From Dermacentor variabilis (lineage: Eukaryota; Arthropoda; Arachnida; Ixodida; Ixodidae): a stretch of DNA of 64,000 bases. Shown here one piece after another: positions 23,323-34,261 of this stretch. Both the position numbers and the translations under genes were made by a program. The notes beneath the pieces are model-generated. The model was not told where the DNA came from, made no database searches, and saw nothing but the letters and a program-made list of their open reading frames with translations. Each line of letters begins with the position of its first letter. The stretch's first letter is position 1. The stretch lies in assembly GCF_050947875.1 (NCBI RefSeq), contig NC_134574.1:107838469-107902468 (forward strand). Direction: 5' to 3'.

Positions 23323-23442
23323 TGTGGTGAAGACGAAGACGAAGAAGGCGCTCTTGTGTCGGCTGTGCGCGTGATCAGCTTTCGTCTACTGCCAGTGCTA
23401 CTAGACTGGGCCTAGTGCCTCATAATAAATCATCTTATTACA
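23323..23442 (+). repeat. 5' LTR of gypsy element 2
   Basis: A 120-bp LTR from TGTGGTGAAG to CTTATTACA, identical to the 3' LTR by eye. It contains AATAAA at 23424-23429, a likely polyadenylation signal. This is very short for a gypsy LTR. Confidence 0.97.
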
Positions 23443-23444
23443 TT

Positions 23445-23459
23445 TGGTGGAAGGTGCTG
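23445..23459 (+). promoter_or_regulatory. Candidate primer binding site
   Basis: TGGTGGAAGGTGCTG begins two bases after the LTR. TGG is the expected start for pairing with a tRNA CCA end. I cannot identify the tRNA. Element 3 has TGGTGGAGGTACGTC at the equivalent place. Confidence 0.5.
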
Positions 23460-23521
23460 CACTCCCCGACCTCACCCTGGAACTTCGCAGCCGAACTTTA
23501 ACATCTGCTCCAGCCGCTACT

Positions 23522-24742
23522 ATGAACGACGCTCCCAACAATCCGCTTGGCGCATCTGCCGTTCCTGTCATGTGCGGCGCCGTGCAACGGCAGCGGGACC
23601 CTCCTGTTTATAGCGGATCAGGTGAGACTGACGTAGAAGATTGGCTCTCTACCTACGAGCGCGTCAGTGAACACAACAAGTGGGATGACCCGACGAAGCT
23701 CCGTAGCGTCATCTTCTATCTTGCTGACGTTGCGAACCTCTGGTTCCACAATCACGAACGGGAACTCCAAACTTGGTCCGCTTTCAAAACTGCATTCGCG
23801 GAAGTCTTCGGTCGCCCAGCCTTGCGAAAACTCCGTGCTGAACAACGCCTCCGCCAGCGCGCTCAACAGCCCGGCGAGACTTATACTAGTTACATAGAGG
23901 ATGTCGTTGATATTTGCGCCCGCGTCGATTCCACCATGCCTGAAGAGGACAAGGTGAAGCACATCCTCAAGGGCATCGAGGACGACGCATTTCAAATGCT
24001 CCTGGCGCGGAACCCTACTTCTGTCGCAGCTGTCGTCACTCTTTGCCAGAGCTTCGATGAGCTGCGTCGACAGAGGGTCCTTGCGCGCAGCGCTCTCGCA
24101 CCTGGCGACTCTCTCTCGGGCCTCACGCTTCGCTCACACACCACGCCAGCAGCATCGCTCTCTGTTGAGATTAAGGATTTCATTCGTGAGGAGGTGGCGC
24201 GCCAATTGTCTATGCTGCCTCTCAACGATGGACCTCCCCAGCCTGACACATCTTTGGCTGCTCCCATTAGGCGGGCCATTCGCGAGGAACTTGCTGGGTC
24301 TTTACCTTTCGCCCAACCCTGCCCTCCCGTGGCTGCACCTCTGACCTATGCCGAAGTCGCCGCGCGACCTGCGCCGCCGACGTTCTCGTTTCCGGCGCCA
24401 ATGCGACTTCAAGCTGCACCTCCTCCCGCGTCGCCTGCCGTTCCATCTCGACGCCCAGTTCAGACCCCTTGGCGCACACGCGACAACCGACCCATATGCT
24501 TCGCTTGCGGTGTCGCCGGCCACGTTGCGCGCTTCTGCCATCGTCGTATGCCAGCTGCTAACGCTACTGTCGCACCACCTGGATATGCCTATTCCCACGA
24601 TATCACCGGGCATGCGATGCTTCCCGACCACGAGCTTTCGCCGCCTCCTCGACGCCCTGTCGGCACCCATCGTTCGCCATCACCACGTCGTCGCTCACTT
24701 TCCCCCTTACGTCGCCGCCAGTCACCTAGCGAGGGAAACTAG
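23522..24742 (+). CDS. gag: Gag of gypsy element 2
   Basis: A 406-codon frame starting at the first ATG ([10 protein letters not shown]). It has a retrotransposon Gag/capsid-like region ([20 protein letters not shown] to [19 protein letters not shown], about residues 35-180), a Pro/Ala-rich linker, one CCHC nucleocapsid knuckle ([14 protein letters not shown]) and a C-terminal tail rich in Ser/Arg/Pro typical of RNA-binding nucleocapsid. It forms the particle and packages element RNA. It ends in TAG right after a slippery GGGAAAC, so a fraction of ribosomes is expected to enter pol by -1 shift. The frame is open 26 codons upstream but without an ATG. No damage seen. Confidence 0.95.
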   Translation: MNDAPNNPLGASAVPVMCGAVQRQRDPPVYSGSGETDVEDWLSTYERVSEHNKWDDPTKLRSVIFYLADVANLWFHNHERELQTWSAFKTAFAEVFGRPALRKLRAEQRLRQRAQQPGETYTSYIEDVVDICARVDSTMPEEDKVKHILKGIEDDAFQMLLARNPTSVAAVVTLCQSFDELRRQRVLARSALAPGDSLSGLTLRSHTTPAASLSVEIKDFIREEVARQLSMLPLNDGPPQPDTSLAAPIRRAIREELAGSLPFAQPCPPVAAPLTYAEVAARPAPPTFSFPAPMRLQAAPPPASPAVPSRRPVQTPWRTRDNRPICFACGVAGHVARFCHRRMPAANATVAPPGYAYSHDITGHAMLPDHELSPPPRRPVGTHRSPSPRRRSLSPLRRRQSPSEGN

Positions 24743-24797
24743 TTGCTGCAGTTCCGCAGGCACGAACTGCAAGCTTCGCGACTTCTACAAGGCCTGC
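24733..24797 (+). promoter_or_regulatory. Predicted -1 frameshift site with H-type pseudoknot (gypsy element 2)
   Basis: Slippery heptamer GGGAAAC (24733-24739) is in the gag frame as G-GGA-AAC, directly before the gag TAG. Stem 1: TGCAGTTC (24747-24754) pairs perfectly with GAACTGCA (24764-24771), starting 7 nt after the heptamer. The 9-nt loop contains GCAGGC (24756-24761), which is the exact complement of GCCTGC at 24792-24797 (stem 2). Connecting segments of 1, 2 and 20 nt are sterically reasonable. The -1 frame continues open into protease. Confidence 0.85.
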
Positions 24798-27700
24798 ACA
24801 GTCGCCACGCAATTTATTGGACGTTTTGGTCGAAGGAACCGCCGCAATTGCGCTTATTGATACTGGGGCTGCAGTTTCTGTTATCGACGAAAAGCTTTGT
24901 CGCAGCCTCCATAAGGTCACAATGCCGTTGTCTGGTATGCTTCTAAGCACCGCGACTGCGCAGCATATAGCCCCGATCGATCAATGTACTGCAAGGGTGG
25001 TCATCGACGGCATTGTCTATGTTGTTGAATTTCTCGTGTTGTCATCATGTTCGCATGACATTATTCTCGGCTGGGACTTCTTGTCTCACCATCGTGCCAT
25101 CATCGACTGTGCCCGGGCCGAAGTAGCGCTTTTCCCGCTTGCCGATGCCCCGCTGCCTGACCCCTCTGAACAAACAGCCTCCAAGCTCACTATTGTGTCC
25201 GATACGGACATACCACCCGGCATGTGTGTGCTTGTGCCCGTCTCTTGCTCTACCGCGCCAGACGCTACAGTACTTTTTACACCATCGCCGATTTTTCTAC
25301 GTCGCAAGGCCCTACCTCTCCCATTTGCCGTACTCACCACTGAGTCTGGATTATCCTCAATGCTTGTGTGTAACCCGTCTCACTACCATGTGACGTTACT
25401 GCGCGGCGAATCACTCGGTCGTGTTCAGCCCCTTGACCCGCTTCACATTCTCGATGTTTCCGACGACACGGCCTGTTATGAACTCGACGCCCTCACTTCT
25501 CCCCTGCCGTGCACATCATCATCATCATTGTCGTCGTCAGACGTTCTTGAATCTGTCGTAGACGCCGATCTGCCGCCTCCATATCGCCAACAAGTCTTCG
25601 CGCTTCTTCAGAATTTTCGCTCGTCGTTTGACTGTGACCAACTATCTCTGGGGCGTACGGCAACCGTCACTCACGGCGTCCACACTGGTTCCCATCCTCC
25701 TTTACGCCAGCGACCATACCGCGTGTCGGCAGCCGAGCGACAGATCATCAACGAGCAGGTCGACGACATGCTACACCGTGGCGTCATTCGCCCTTCCCAC
25801 AGTCCTTGGGCGTCTCCTGTAGTATTAGTACGCAAGAAGGACGGGTCAATACGCTTCTGTGTGGATTACCGTCGACTCAATAAGATCACTCGTAAAGATG
25901 TCTATCCGCTGCCTCGGATAGATGACGCCCTCGACTCCTTGCAAGGCGCGGAGTACTTCTCATCTTTGGATCTTCGCTCCGGCTATTGGCAAGTGCCGAT
26001 GGCAGATGATGACTGTGAGAAGACAGCTTTCATCACGCCCGATGGCTTGTACGAATTTACCGTAATGCCATTCGGCCTCTGCAACGCGCCCGCTACTTTC
26101 GAGCGTATGATGGACACCATCCTTCGCAACTACAAGTGGAAAACATGTCTGTGCTACCTTGATGATATCGTGGTGTTTTCGCCAGATTTCCCGACGCACC
26201 TCGTTCGCTTGCATGAGATACTGACCTGCCTCACCTCTGCTGGCCTCCAACTTAACATCAAAAAGTGCCGTTTTGCTGCTCGCAAGTTAACAATAGTGGG
26301 TCACGTTGTATCGAAGGACGGCGTGCTTCCTGACCCAGCCAAGCTTCGCGCGGTCGCAGAGTTTCCGACGCCCACTACTCTTAAGGCGCTCCGCAGCTTT
26401 ATAGGGCTCTGCTCTTACTTTCGGCGTTTTGTGCGCAATTTCGCGACTATCATCGCACCACTGACCAATTTGCTTACCGCTACCAACGGCATCTCCGCGT
26501 GGTCAACTTCCTGTGACGAAGCCTTCCAGCAACTACGTCGCCTACTTACTTCGCCACCGATTCTTCGACACTACGATCCCACAGCGCCTACAGAGGTACA
26601 TACGGACGCCAGCGGTATCGGACTTGGTGCAGTCCTCGCACAACGGAAAGACGGCTATGACGAGTACGTCGTCGCGTATGCGAGCCGCACTTTAAAGAAG
26701 GCAGAAGCCAACTACTCAGTAACAGAAAAGGAGTGCTTGGCCATTATTTGGGCGCTCGTCAAATTTCGTCCATACCTATATGGTCGCCCTTTTGACATTG
26801 TCACCGACCACCATTCACTTTGCTGGCTGTCCTCGTTGAAGGATCCGTCAGGTCGCCTAGGGCGATGGGCACTCCGCTTACAAGAATATGATATCCGCGT
26901 TGTCTACCGATCGGGCAGAAAGCACTCTGACGCCGATGCGCTTTCCCGATCGCCGCTACCTTGTGATGTGGCTTCAGTGTCTCCGCTCTTCGCATCCATG
27001 TCAGCCTTCAACGTCGCTGATATGCCGGACGAGCAGCGTAAGGATCCCCTGCTTTCAACTATGCTGAATTTCCTCCACGACCCATCCGCCACACCCTCTT
27101 CTCGAACACTTCGTCGCCAAGCCGCTCACTTTACTGTCCGCGACAACGTTCTTTACCGCAGAAATTATTTGCCTGATGGTCACAAATGGCTCCTGGTGAT
27201 ACCACGACACATGCGTTCTGACATATGCGCTTATTTTCATGCTGCTCCTCATAATGGTCACGCCGGTGTTCTGAAAACGTATACTCGGCTACGGCAGCGT
27301 TTCTACTGGCACGGCATGTATCACTTCGTGCGCCAGTACGTACGCGCTTGCACGGCGTGCCAACGGCGTAAAATTCCACAGCGCCCTCCTGGTGAGCTAC
27401 AGCCGCTGCCCTGCCCGGCTCGGCCCTTCGATCGCGTCGGCATAGACCTATACGGGCCACTTCCCTGCAGTTCCTCGGGTAACCGATGGATAATTGTAGG
27501 TGTCGACCACCTGACGCGCTACGCCGAGACTGCCGCACTCCCGGCAGCCTCTGCGCGCGAAGTTGCGTTCTTCATCTTGCGGAACTTCGTTCTTCGACAT
27601 GGCGCACCACGCGAACTGCTCAGCGACAGGGGACGTGTCTTCTTGTCCGAAGTCGTCCAAGCCCTTCTCGCTGCATGCAGCATCGTTCACCGCAAGTCTA

Positions 27701-28299
27701 CAGCCTACCACCCGCAAACGAACGGCTTGACAGAGAGGTTCAACCGCACATTCGGTGACATGTTGACTATGTACGTCGCCTCGGATCACAGTAACTGGGA
27801 CACTGTTTTGCCTTTCGTCACGTATGCCTATAATACGGCCACACAAGCTACCACTGGCTTTTCGCCCTTTTTTCTGCTGTATGGACGAGAGCCCTCGTGT
27901 ACTATGAACACAATGCTCCCATACCGACCCGACGCTTCCGAATGCACGACTGTGTCTGAAGCCGCCAAATACGCCGAGGACTGTAGGCAGCTCGCGCGAA
28001 CCCTTACGACCGCTGCTCAAGGTCGTCAAAAGCTGCGGTGTGACAGTGACGCGCTTACACCAGTTTTCCCGACTGGTTCCCTTGTTTGGTTGTGGGTCCC
28101 GCCTCACAGCCCTGGCCTTTCGACCAAACTCCTTGCACGCTATGATGGCCCCTACCGCGTCATAGACCGTACCTCCGCTGTCACCTATGTTGTGGAACCT
28201 GTGACACCTTCACCCGACCATAGGCATCGCGGGCGTGACACGGTTCATGTCAACCGCCTTAAGCCGTACTATGACCCCCTCATCCTACCTACGCCGTAA
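24739..28299 (+). CDS. pol: Pol of gypsy element 2 (protease-RT-RNase H-integrase)
   Basis: Translated by -1 shift from gag; it is open with no upstream ATG needed. Numbered from Leu at 24817: aspartic protease [11 protein letters not shown] (D15); reverse transcriptase about 310-490 with LDLRSGYWQ and YLDD (447-450); RNase H with HTDAS (D597), [14 protein letters not shown] and SDADALSR; integrase HHCC zinc finger starting at H808 ([14 protein letters not shown]), and DD35E core D877, D937 and E973 ([19 protein letters not shown]). A C-terminal GPY module ([10 protein letters not shown]) follows, and no chromodomain. All catalytic residues are present. The integrase-after-RNase H order defines Ty3/gypsy. 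Confidence 0.97.
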   Translation, partial: LVAAVPQARTASFATSTRPAQSPRNLLDVLVEGTAAIALIDTGAAVSVIDEKLCRSLHKVTMPLSGMLLSTATAQHIAPIDQCTARVVIDGIVYVVEFLVLSSCSHDIILGWDFLSHHRAIIDCARAEVALFPLADAPLPDPSEQTASKLTIVSDTDIPPGMCVLVPVSCSTAPDATVLFTPSPIFLRRKALPLPFAVLTTESGLSSMLVCNPSHYHVTLLRGESLGRVQPLDPLHILDVSDDTACYELDALTSPLPCTSSSSLSSSDVLESVVDADLPPPYRQQVFALLQNFRSSFDCDQLSLGRTATVTHGVHTGSHPPLRQRPYRVSAAERQIINEQVDDMLHRGVIRPSHSPWASPVVLVRKKDGSIRFCVDYRRLNKITRKDVYPLPRIDDALDSLQGAEYFSSLDLRSGYWQVPMADDDCEKTAFITPDGLYEFTVMPFGLCNAPATFERMMDTILRNYKWKTCLCYLDDIVVFSPDFPTHLVRLHEILTCLTSAGLQLNIKKCRFAARKLTIVGHVVSKDGVLPDPAKLRAVAEFPTPTTLKALRSFIGLCSYFRRFVRNFATIIAPLTNLLTATNGISAWSTSCDEAFQQLRRLLTSPPILRHYDPTAPTEVHTDASGIGLGAVLAQRKDGYDEYVVAYASRTLKKAEANYSVTEKECLAIIWALVKFRPYLYGRPFDIVTDHHSLCWLSSLKDPSGRLGRWALRLQEYDIRVVYRSGRKHSDADALSRSPLPCDVASVSPLFASMSAFNVADMPDEQRKDPLLSTMLNFLHDPSATPSSRTLRRQAAHFTVRDNVLYRRNYLPDGHKWLLVIPRHMRSDICAYFHAAPHNGHAGVLKTYTRLRQRFYWHGMYHFVRQYVRACTACQRRKIPQRPPGELQPLPCPARPFDRVGIDLYGPLPCSSSGNRWIIVGVDHLTRYAETAALPAASAREVAFFILRNFVLRHGAPRELLSDRGRVFLSEVVQALLAACSIVHRKSTAYHPQTNGLTERFNRTFGDMLTMYVASDHSNWDTVLPFVTYAYNTATQATTGFSPFFLLYGREPSCTMNTMLPYRPDASECTTVSEAAKYAEDCRQLARTLTTAAQGRQKLRCDSDALTPVFPTGSLVWLWVPPHSPGLSTKLLARYDGPYRVIDRTSAVTYVVEPVTPSPDHRHRGRDTVHVNRLKPYYDPLILPTP

Positions 28300-28336
28300 G
28301 TCGCCAGGATGGCTCCTCTGCTCTCCCGGGGGCCAT

Positions 28337-28456
28337 TGTGGTGAAGACGAAGACGAAGAAGGCGCTCTTGTGTCGGCTGTGCGCGTGATCAGCTTTCGTC
28401 TACTGCCAGTGCTACTAGACTGGGCCTAGTGCCTCATAATAAATCATCTTATTACA
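28337..28456 (+). repeat. 3' LTR of gypsy element 2
   Basis: Identical to 23323-23442. A purine-rich CCCGGGGGCCAT precedes it as candidate polypurine tract. ATAG target duplication follows at 28457-28460. Confidence 0.97.
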
Positions 28457-28460
28457 ATAG

Positions 28461-29480
28461 GAAAAGGGCAAAGAGATGCCGGGATAATGAAGCATAGGGC
28501 ATTGGGGAGGTACAACAGGTATGAGGTACTGAGAGGTATTTGGAAGGGCGTAATGGTGCCGGGGCTTACTTTCGGGAATGCGGTCCTTTGTTTAAGGGCA
28601 GAGGTTCAGTCGAGACTAGAAGTAAATCAGAGAGCTGTGGGAAGATTAGCACTAGGTACCCATGGGAAAACCACGGACGAAGCAGTACAGGGGGATATGG
28701 GCTGGGCATCGTTCGAAGCACGGGAAGCTCAGAGTAAAATCCTATACGAAAAACATCTGAGGAAATTGGACGATAAGAGGTGGGCAGCTAAGGTATTTAA
28801 ATACCTATAGAGAAAGAGCGTTGACTCACAATGGCGGAAAAACTAGGAAGCTAACCAGTAAGTATGCCAGACACGAGGACGAAGAAAGACAGGGCATGAA
28901 ACAACAGGTTAAAAACGCAGAGGGTAAAAATTGGATAAATTCAATGGAAAAGAAGCATAGTGTTGAACTATATCGAGACTGGAAATAGCAGATCAGGAAG
29001 GAAGTGTCTTATGATAACTCAAGAGGCAGTGCCCTTCTCTTTGAAGCGAAGTCAGGATGTCTTAGAACGCGTAGCTATAAAAAGAAATTTAACGAAGAAG
29101 AAAACACATTTACTGTGTGTGGTAAATTTGTAGAAACAATAGAACACCTCATACTAAAATGTGATGGTGTCAATCCCGGAGCCGATGCGGCCACAGTCAC
29201 GCTTCCTGAGGCCATAGGGTTTAAATATAATGATAATCATGTAAATAAATATGCAGTGGAAATTAGCAAAAGGCAATTGGAGGATTGGTGGCTCAAAAGC
29301 AGAAAGGTGACGTAAGGTTAAAAGGGTAGGAAGACGTCCTTAAAGAAACTCGAGAATTTTAGTAGCAGACAGCACAGGTAAATAAAGATAAAAGGCAAAA
29401 TAAAAAGCTGAGCATGGTGGCAACTGCCATTACACCGTTTCAAAGGGGACGCTCCTACCTTCCATCCATCCATCCATGCC
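28461..29480 (+). mobile_element. LINE, 3' part, continuing after gypsy element 2
   Basis: With the gypsy element and one ATAG removed, the frame continues from 23318 as EQSI then IGKGQRDAG. It includes RYEVLRGIWKGVMVPGLTFG (28530-28590), then decays into stops after 28810. A zinc-knuckle-like CGKFVETIEHLILKC is visible at 29119-29165 and the frame ends in VEISKRQLEDWW (about 29280). The tail carries a CCATCCATCCATCCAT run at 29461-29477, the usual simple-repeat 3' end of a LINE. Confidence 0.85.
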
Positions 29481-29952
29481 GCCGCTCAGAACGTTGCTGA
29501 AACATACGCCCCCAGCCCGGCTTGCGCTGCTCACGTTGGTTGTCGAGTTGCATATCGCACTATAATTTATTTAGTTTGTCCAGTATGTTAACGAAACACT
29601 GCTCAGGTGCTTATAACGTAAATATTTATTGTGATACAAGCGATACGATTGCGTGACATAGCCGCCGCGTTAGTAGCGAGCAGTTTCGTCTGTTCGTTCA
29701 GGTATTCCGATGTCGACTAGCTACTAGCTAAATAAATCGATTGTCACTCACTGTGCTCGGCATAAACGTAAAGCGTAATAGCCAGAAACTGTACTTGTCT
29801 TCGATATTGTGATTTGCCCTGCTTTTTCAAAAGCTTTCGTTCCCACGGCCCAAATTTTCTCACAAGTCAACCCCATGGGACATTTAACAATTAAAGATTT
29901 ATTTGCAGTAGCTACCTAAACATGTCAAGAATGCAGCAGTTCACATGGCATG

Positions 29953-32710
29953 CTACAGTTTTAGAAGCTTCCCTGACAATAGCTTCTTTGCATATAATTT
30001 GGCAACTGAATTCTTATCTTTAATATTAAAAGCGTGGCTAGACACCAGTGGTTTGATGAACCTACGGCACAAGAGTTCAAGGAACATCTTCCTGTGGCCA
30101 GGCTCTTCGTTCTTGCACGTGAAGACGAGGACGTCCACAAGCCCATCAACAGCATGTTCTGCACTGGTTTCGAGCGGTTTGGAAATGAACTTCCTGTGAA
30201 ACAACATTATGTCGACAAACCGCTTGATACCTATCAAGACGGACATCGACTCTTTGGTTGGATATTTCAGTCCACCACGGTCTTGGTACGCAATCAGCCC
30301 ATCAACAGGGGCATTGGCCCTTGGTTTTTCCACAAGTTAAATACAACTCTTACAGCTCAGCCTTTCTGGCAAGGCTCTGGCTAGATATCCACCAATGAGG
30401 GCAATACTAGCCACTTCGGGGTTGGGGAGCCCTGGTGTAGTACACAGGTCCCGCAATCTATTCTTTGCTGCTGATGGGAAAAAACCTTGCTTGTACAGCT
30501 GCGTTTCTGGGTGTCTCCATTGGAAACTGCTGCATCAGTACGGAATGAGGTTGAGCTGTTCACATTGCTTCGAACTGATGCAGGTACATTACCAGTCTAA
30601 CATCTCCTCAAGTCCGCAGAGTACATTCTTCACGTCCATGGCATCCTTGCAACCTGCTGTCCTTCGAGGCAACCCGAACAGTGCCTCAATCGGATCACTT
30701 GAGAACTTTCGAGTCAAAACAAATATGAACTTCTTTTCCCTCAGAAGAAAACGAACGCATGCTACATTCGATGGTGTCGTCAGGACCAGTGCTCGGTATG
30801 TCTCACTGGTAAAGAAATTGTCAGGGCGGCTCTTCTTTCTCAGCCTTTCAATATAGTGAAGGAAATCGGTCTCCAGCCACTGCAACCTCATGTCGTCAAC
30901 GTCACTGAAATGCCGGCTATCAGGGTCATTCCTGTGGACGTGCTGCTCTGTGTTGCCGACATCCATCAGCACAAACCACTTATGCATCGTGACATAAATT
31001 CAACAGTTGGGCCCACTGACCTGAACTCCAAGTCACAGGTTTGACCAGCCTGGTCTTTTAAATACTGGAGTGCAGCAGTAACTGGTGCAGAGAAGATTTG
31101 CACTGTGTGCCTCACTCATCTTCTCAATATTTGATAGATATAGATGTTTCCGTGTTAAATATCGTATTGGCTTCACAGTTGAGCCTCGCTGCATTCTGTA
31201 CAGTTCTTTCAAAGGGGCTGACGAAATTTGCTTCTTACCACCTATGTCCTTTGCAAGGAATTGTGATCTGACATTCTTAATTATGTGCGATTGGTCAAAA
31301 GCAAGATAGAGGAGCCTTGAAGGATCCGCTGGATGTGTAGCGGACACTTGAGCTGTTCCCTTGCTTAATATGTCCATGGCAGCGACGTTTGTCTTGTGGT
31401 TATCAGTGACAAGACGAACTATTTCAAAACCGAGTTCTTCTGTCTTCTGGACAACGTGACAAATGGTCTGCGCGAGCTCGGCTCCTGTGCAGGCTTTAGT
31501 AAAAAAGTACCCGACAGGTATCTTAGAACTTTTCGACAGGTCACAAAGCAAAGAAACAAAGCAATCAAGTTGCTAACTGGTCGCTGTCACTTGGTATCAG
31601 ATGCTCCAGATCAATGCTTATATTGACGTCACGAATAAAGTCATCTCTTTGTTTACTATATTCAAGCGTTTGCTTGATGTTCATTACGTCTACTACCAAA
31701 CTGCACACTTTTGACTGTGATTTTGTAAGGCCATGAAGCTCTGTTTTGAGCCTGCAGCGAACCAGAGGGCTGAAGCCAATTTCCCCAGTTGCCGATCCAA
31801 TATACTTTTGCAGAGTGTTTCTACATGGTAAACGCAGAAGATGTTCAGTCCGCACATACTCATAGTTCTTGGTCGAGAAATTCCTCAGGATCACGCAGTA
31901 CCTCACGGTAGTTTCAGACCACGTTGGTCTTTTCCTACCGTAATTGATGACTTGGTCCACAATGAATACAGCCTTTGCCTTGTTTTGGTGCGCATTGGCT
32001 ACAGCGTCTACAAAGGCACGCACATTGCAGTCCTCCTTCAGCTTTCAAAGTTCTTCTTTGTAACTTTCAACTGTCTGTTTCAATCTGGCGATCTGTAGCC
32101 GAAGGGCTTTCTCTTTGGCTCGCTGTTTTCGGCAACCTACGAAACTGCTTGAACTTGCGGCCCTTTCCGTGTGAGTTGAAAATATTCGCTTCGCAAACGC
32201 CGCTGTTCTGTATTAACGCTTCGGTACACACCACCGCCGCTACAGCGCATACTGTGCCACTCAGTGGAAGAGATCCATTTGAGCATGCTGGCCTGTTAGT
32301 TGGCGCGAACGCCGAACGCGCAACTACAGACGTCGCGACGCCAGGGCAGCCAGGTTCTTCATTCTCGTCGAAGGTAGTAGCAGTTACTGCTTTCCCTTTT
32401 TTGCTAGCCTTCTCCTGGCCGCAGTAGGGTGCACAGCGCGCTTTGGACTACTTGCATCACAACGTACCTTGGCAAGTGCAGGCTTCATGTATGAGGGGTA
32501 GCACGTGAAATCGCTGGGCACCGCTCCCTTGTTTAATTGTCGGATTTTAGTATTCTCCCGAAAGTCCGAGGCAACGAAGTGCTTACTGCACACGACGGAG
32601 TAATTAAATGTTGTATTCGGCTCCCAGTTCTTTCGTGAGATCGCCTTTAGCCCTCGTTGGCGCAACTCGAGGTCGGCAGGAATCTCGTGGAATGATACTC
32701 CGGCGTCCAT
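29953..32710 (-). pseudogene. P-type (THAP domain) transposase relic
   Basis: On the - strand: THAP-like segment at 32710-32384 (FHEIPAD, VCSKHFVASDF, a basic tail); its first Cys pair is absent and may lie in an upstream exon. A coiled-coil-like REKALRLQIARLKQTVESY follows near 32100. Then comes the P/THAP9-type transposase: TWSETTVRYCVILRNFS (about 31920), RNase H-like core pieces VTDNHKTN and FDQSHIIKN (31551-31033), KFSSDPIEALFG near 30690, and IGGYLARALPE near 30400. Several stops and frame changes show it is inactive. It would cut and paste a P-type element. No terminal inverted repeats found. Confidence 0.85.
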
Positions 32711-33130
32711 CTTCTTTGCACTTCATGTGCACACAGGCACACAGCAGTACCTCATGCTGAACACTGTCCGTACACAAAACAGAAGCAAATCAAACTTCAG
32801 GGCATCTTCCTACGCAAGTCTACACTAGCGAACAAAAGATTCCTGCCCGTGCACGGCCGAGACAGACGGAACACTATAGAGTCAGCCGGCAGCGCCGCGA
32901 GCGGAAAGCGCTGGCATATCAGAAAGAGCGACCGGAAAGGCTGTGATTGAGCAGGAAGGGCTCTTTTGACAGGCATAGTTAAATAAAGGAGGCGTTGGCC
33001 TAGACGAACCAAGCTGAGCGCTGTGCCACCAGGTGGCTGTACCGTGCAGGGCGTAGATAATAGCGCCTCCACTCAACCGATAATAGGACCGGTCGGCTTG
33101 CAGTCTGCAATACCGGAAACGCTAAAGAAA

Positions 33131-33584
33131 TACGTAATCTTATTCACAATAAAAAGCGTTATCTCACAGGTGCGCTTCCAATTTTCCAGCTGCAGCGGTG
33201 CCAGAGAAGACTGCTTGTAATTTGTTCTTAACGAACCCGGGGGCCAGTAATCGTACGAAATTGGTAATCGGCTCTATGACCCGCGCAATGAAACCTCGGT
33301 TCCAAATTTTATTGCGGACGAGTCAACGGTTTAGCCGGAGGAGGGTTGCATGCCAGCATACGTAATCTTATTCACAATAAAAAGCGTTATCTCACAGGTG
33401 CGCTTCCAATTTTCCAGCTGCAGCGGTGCCAGAGAAGACTGCTTGTAATTTGTTCTTAACGAACCCGGGGGCCAGTAATCGTACGAAATTGGTAATTGGC
33501 TCTATGACCCGCGCAATGAAACCTCGGTTCCAAATTTTATTGCGGACGAGTCAACGGTTTAGCCGGAGGAGGGTTGCATACCAG
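33131..33584 (+). repeat. Tandem duplication, 2 x 228 bp
   Basis: Unit 33131-33358 is repeated at 33359-33584 with about three differences (for example GGTAATCGG against GGTAATTGG). Both contain TACGTAATCTTATTCAC and end in GGAGGAGGGTTGCA. No coding content. It lies 340 bp upstream of exon d. Confidence 0.9.
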
Positions 33585-33924
33585 GCCCTCTTATTTACGC
33601 ATTGACAAGTTGGCTCGAACCGCCATATTGGCACATCGTATGATCGCCACCTTCTCCTCTTGTATGTGCGCAAAACAGCCGTTGCGAAGAGAACGATGAT
33701 CGTTTCCTTGAAACCGCTTTCCCGTGATGTGCACTTAATATTTACACAACATTGACTCTCTTTTTTTTTCTCGGCGCCACAGAAGACATACACGATGACG
33801 TACTAACAAACGTAAAGCGACACAGTCACCCTCAGCCATCGCCTTTGGCGGTGGGCTTTTTACGACGTAGGAATATATAGGGTAAGGGCAGCATAACAAA
33901 TGAAGCGCTTCTTTTTTCCTGCAG

Positions 33925-34035
33925 GGTTGCGCGAGTGGCTCAAAGGTACACGTCATGGACACCAACATTGCGTACGGCCCGGAAACACAAAAGGTGGTCC
34001 TGGTCTTCGACAACGACGTTACTGTGGCGGAAAAG
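33925..34035 (+). CDS. Chitinase-like (GH18-fold) protein, exon d
   Basis: A 37-codon exon after acceptor TTTTTTCCTGCAG and before donor GTCAGT, phase 0 both sides. The peptide VHVMDTNIAYGPETQKVVLVFDNDVTVAEK matches the end of GH18 barrels, where strand beta-8 approaches as (PYxxxxxxWVxYDDxxSIxxK). The Asp of FDN and the terminal Lys are kept. It is separated from the last exon by only 57 bp, in contrast to the 21-kb intron upstream. Confidence 0.75.
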
Positions 34036-34092
34036 GTCAGTCTCTAATGTCCGCGTGCGTGCTAGGCGCGTGACGGTGTGCTGGCTGCGCAG
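34036..34092 (+). other. Intron 4 of chitinase-like gene
   Basis: A 57-bp GTCAGT..GCGCAG intron, very short beside introns 2 and 3. Confidence 0.75.
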
Positions 34093-34248
34093 ATGAAGTA
34101 CGTTCTGGAGAAGAAGCCGCGGAAGCGCTTTGCCTGGCTATACTTCAACGTGCACATGGCCGACACGCTGGGCAGGTGCAAGATGCGCCAACCTTTCGCC
34201 CCAATCCATGAGCTGCGCAAGAACTTCAATATCGGCGACAAGCGGTAG
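34093..34248 (+). CDS. Chitinase-like (GH18-fold) protein, terminal exon e
   Basis: 51 codons plus TAG, in phase 0 with exon d. The peptide RFAWLYFNVHMADTLGRC followed by FAPIHELRKNF fits the last strand and helix of GH18 proteins (GxMxWxxxxDDxxGxC, then PLLxxIxxxL). The conserved WxxD Trp is at the expected place. It ends NIGDKR without a chitin-binding peritrophin domain. The gene therefore probably encodes a secreted chitinase-like lectin of about the single-domain size, but the N-terminal half is not in view. The GH18 assignment rests on pattern alignment only. Confidence 0.75.
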   Translation: MKYVLEKKPRKRFAWLYFNVHMADTLGRCKMRQPFAPIHELRKNFNIGDKR

Positions 34249-34255
34249 TACGGCA

Positions 34256-34261
34256 AATAAA
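34256..34261 (+). terminator. Polyadenylation signal of the chitinase-like gene
   Basis: AATAAA begins 7 bases after the stop codon; an unusually short 3' UTR would follow. Confidence 0.6.

Larger units (their letters stand above)
23323..28456 (+). mobile_element. Ty3/gypsy retrotransposon, element 2 (complete, apparently intact)
   Basis: A 5134-bp element with identical 120-bp LTRs, 4-bp target duplication, primer site, gag and pol without internal stops, and a -1 frameshift junction. There is no envelope frame and no chromodomain. It lies inside a LINE. Identical LTRs and open frames indicate a recent insertion that may still be mobile. Confidence 0.97.
12690..33924 (+). other. Intron 3 of chitinase-like gene
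   Basis: A 21,235-bp intron from donor GTACGA to acceptor TTTCCTGCAG. It contains gypsy element 4, a mariner, the LINE interrupted by gypsy element 2, and a P-type transposon. The stretches 12690-13430 and 14010-15200 have nothing I can name. Confidence 0.5.

Noticed and set aside
24348..24860. 170-codon + frame inside gag of element 2
   Set aside because: Out-of-frame shadow of the GC-rich nucleocapsid region; no domain.
27448..28107. 219-codon - frame opposite integrase of element 2
   Set aside because: Antisense shadow of a long pol frame; no similarity or splice context.
23323..28456. Envelope gene making the element an endogenous retrovirus-like (errantivirus) copy
   Set aside because: No frame remains between the pol stop (28299) and the 3' LTR (28337).
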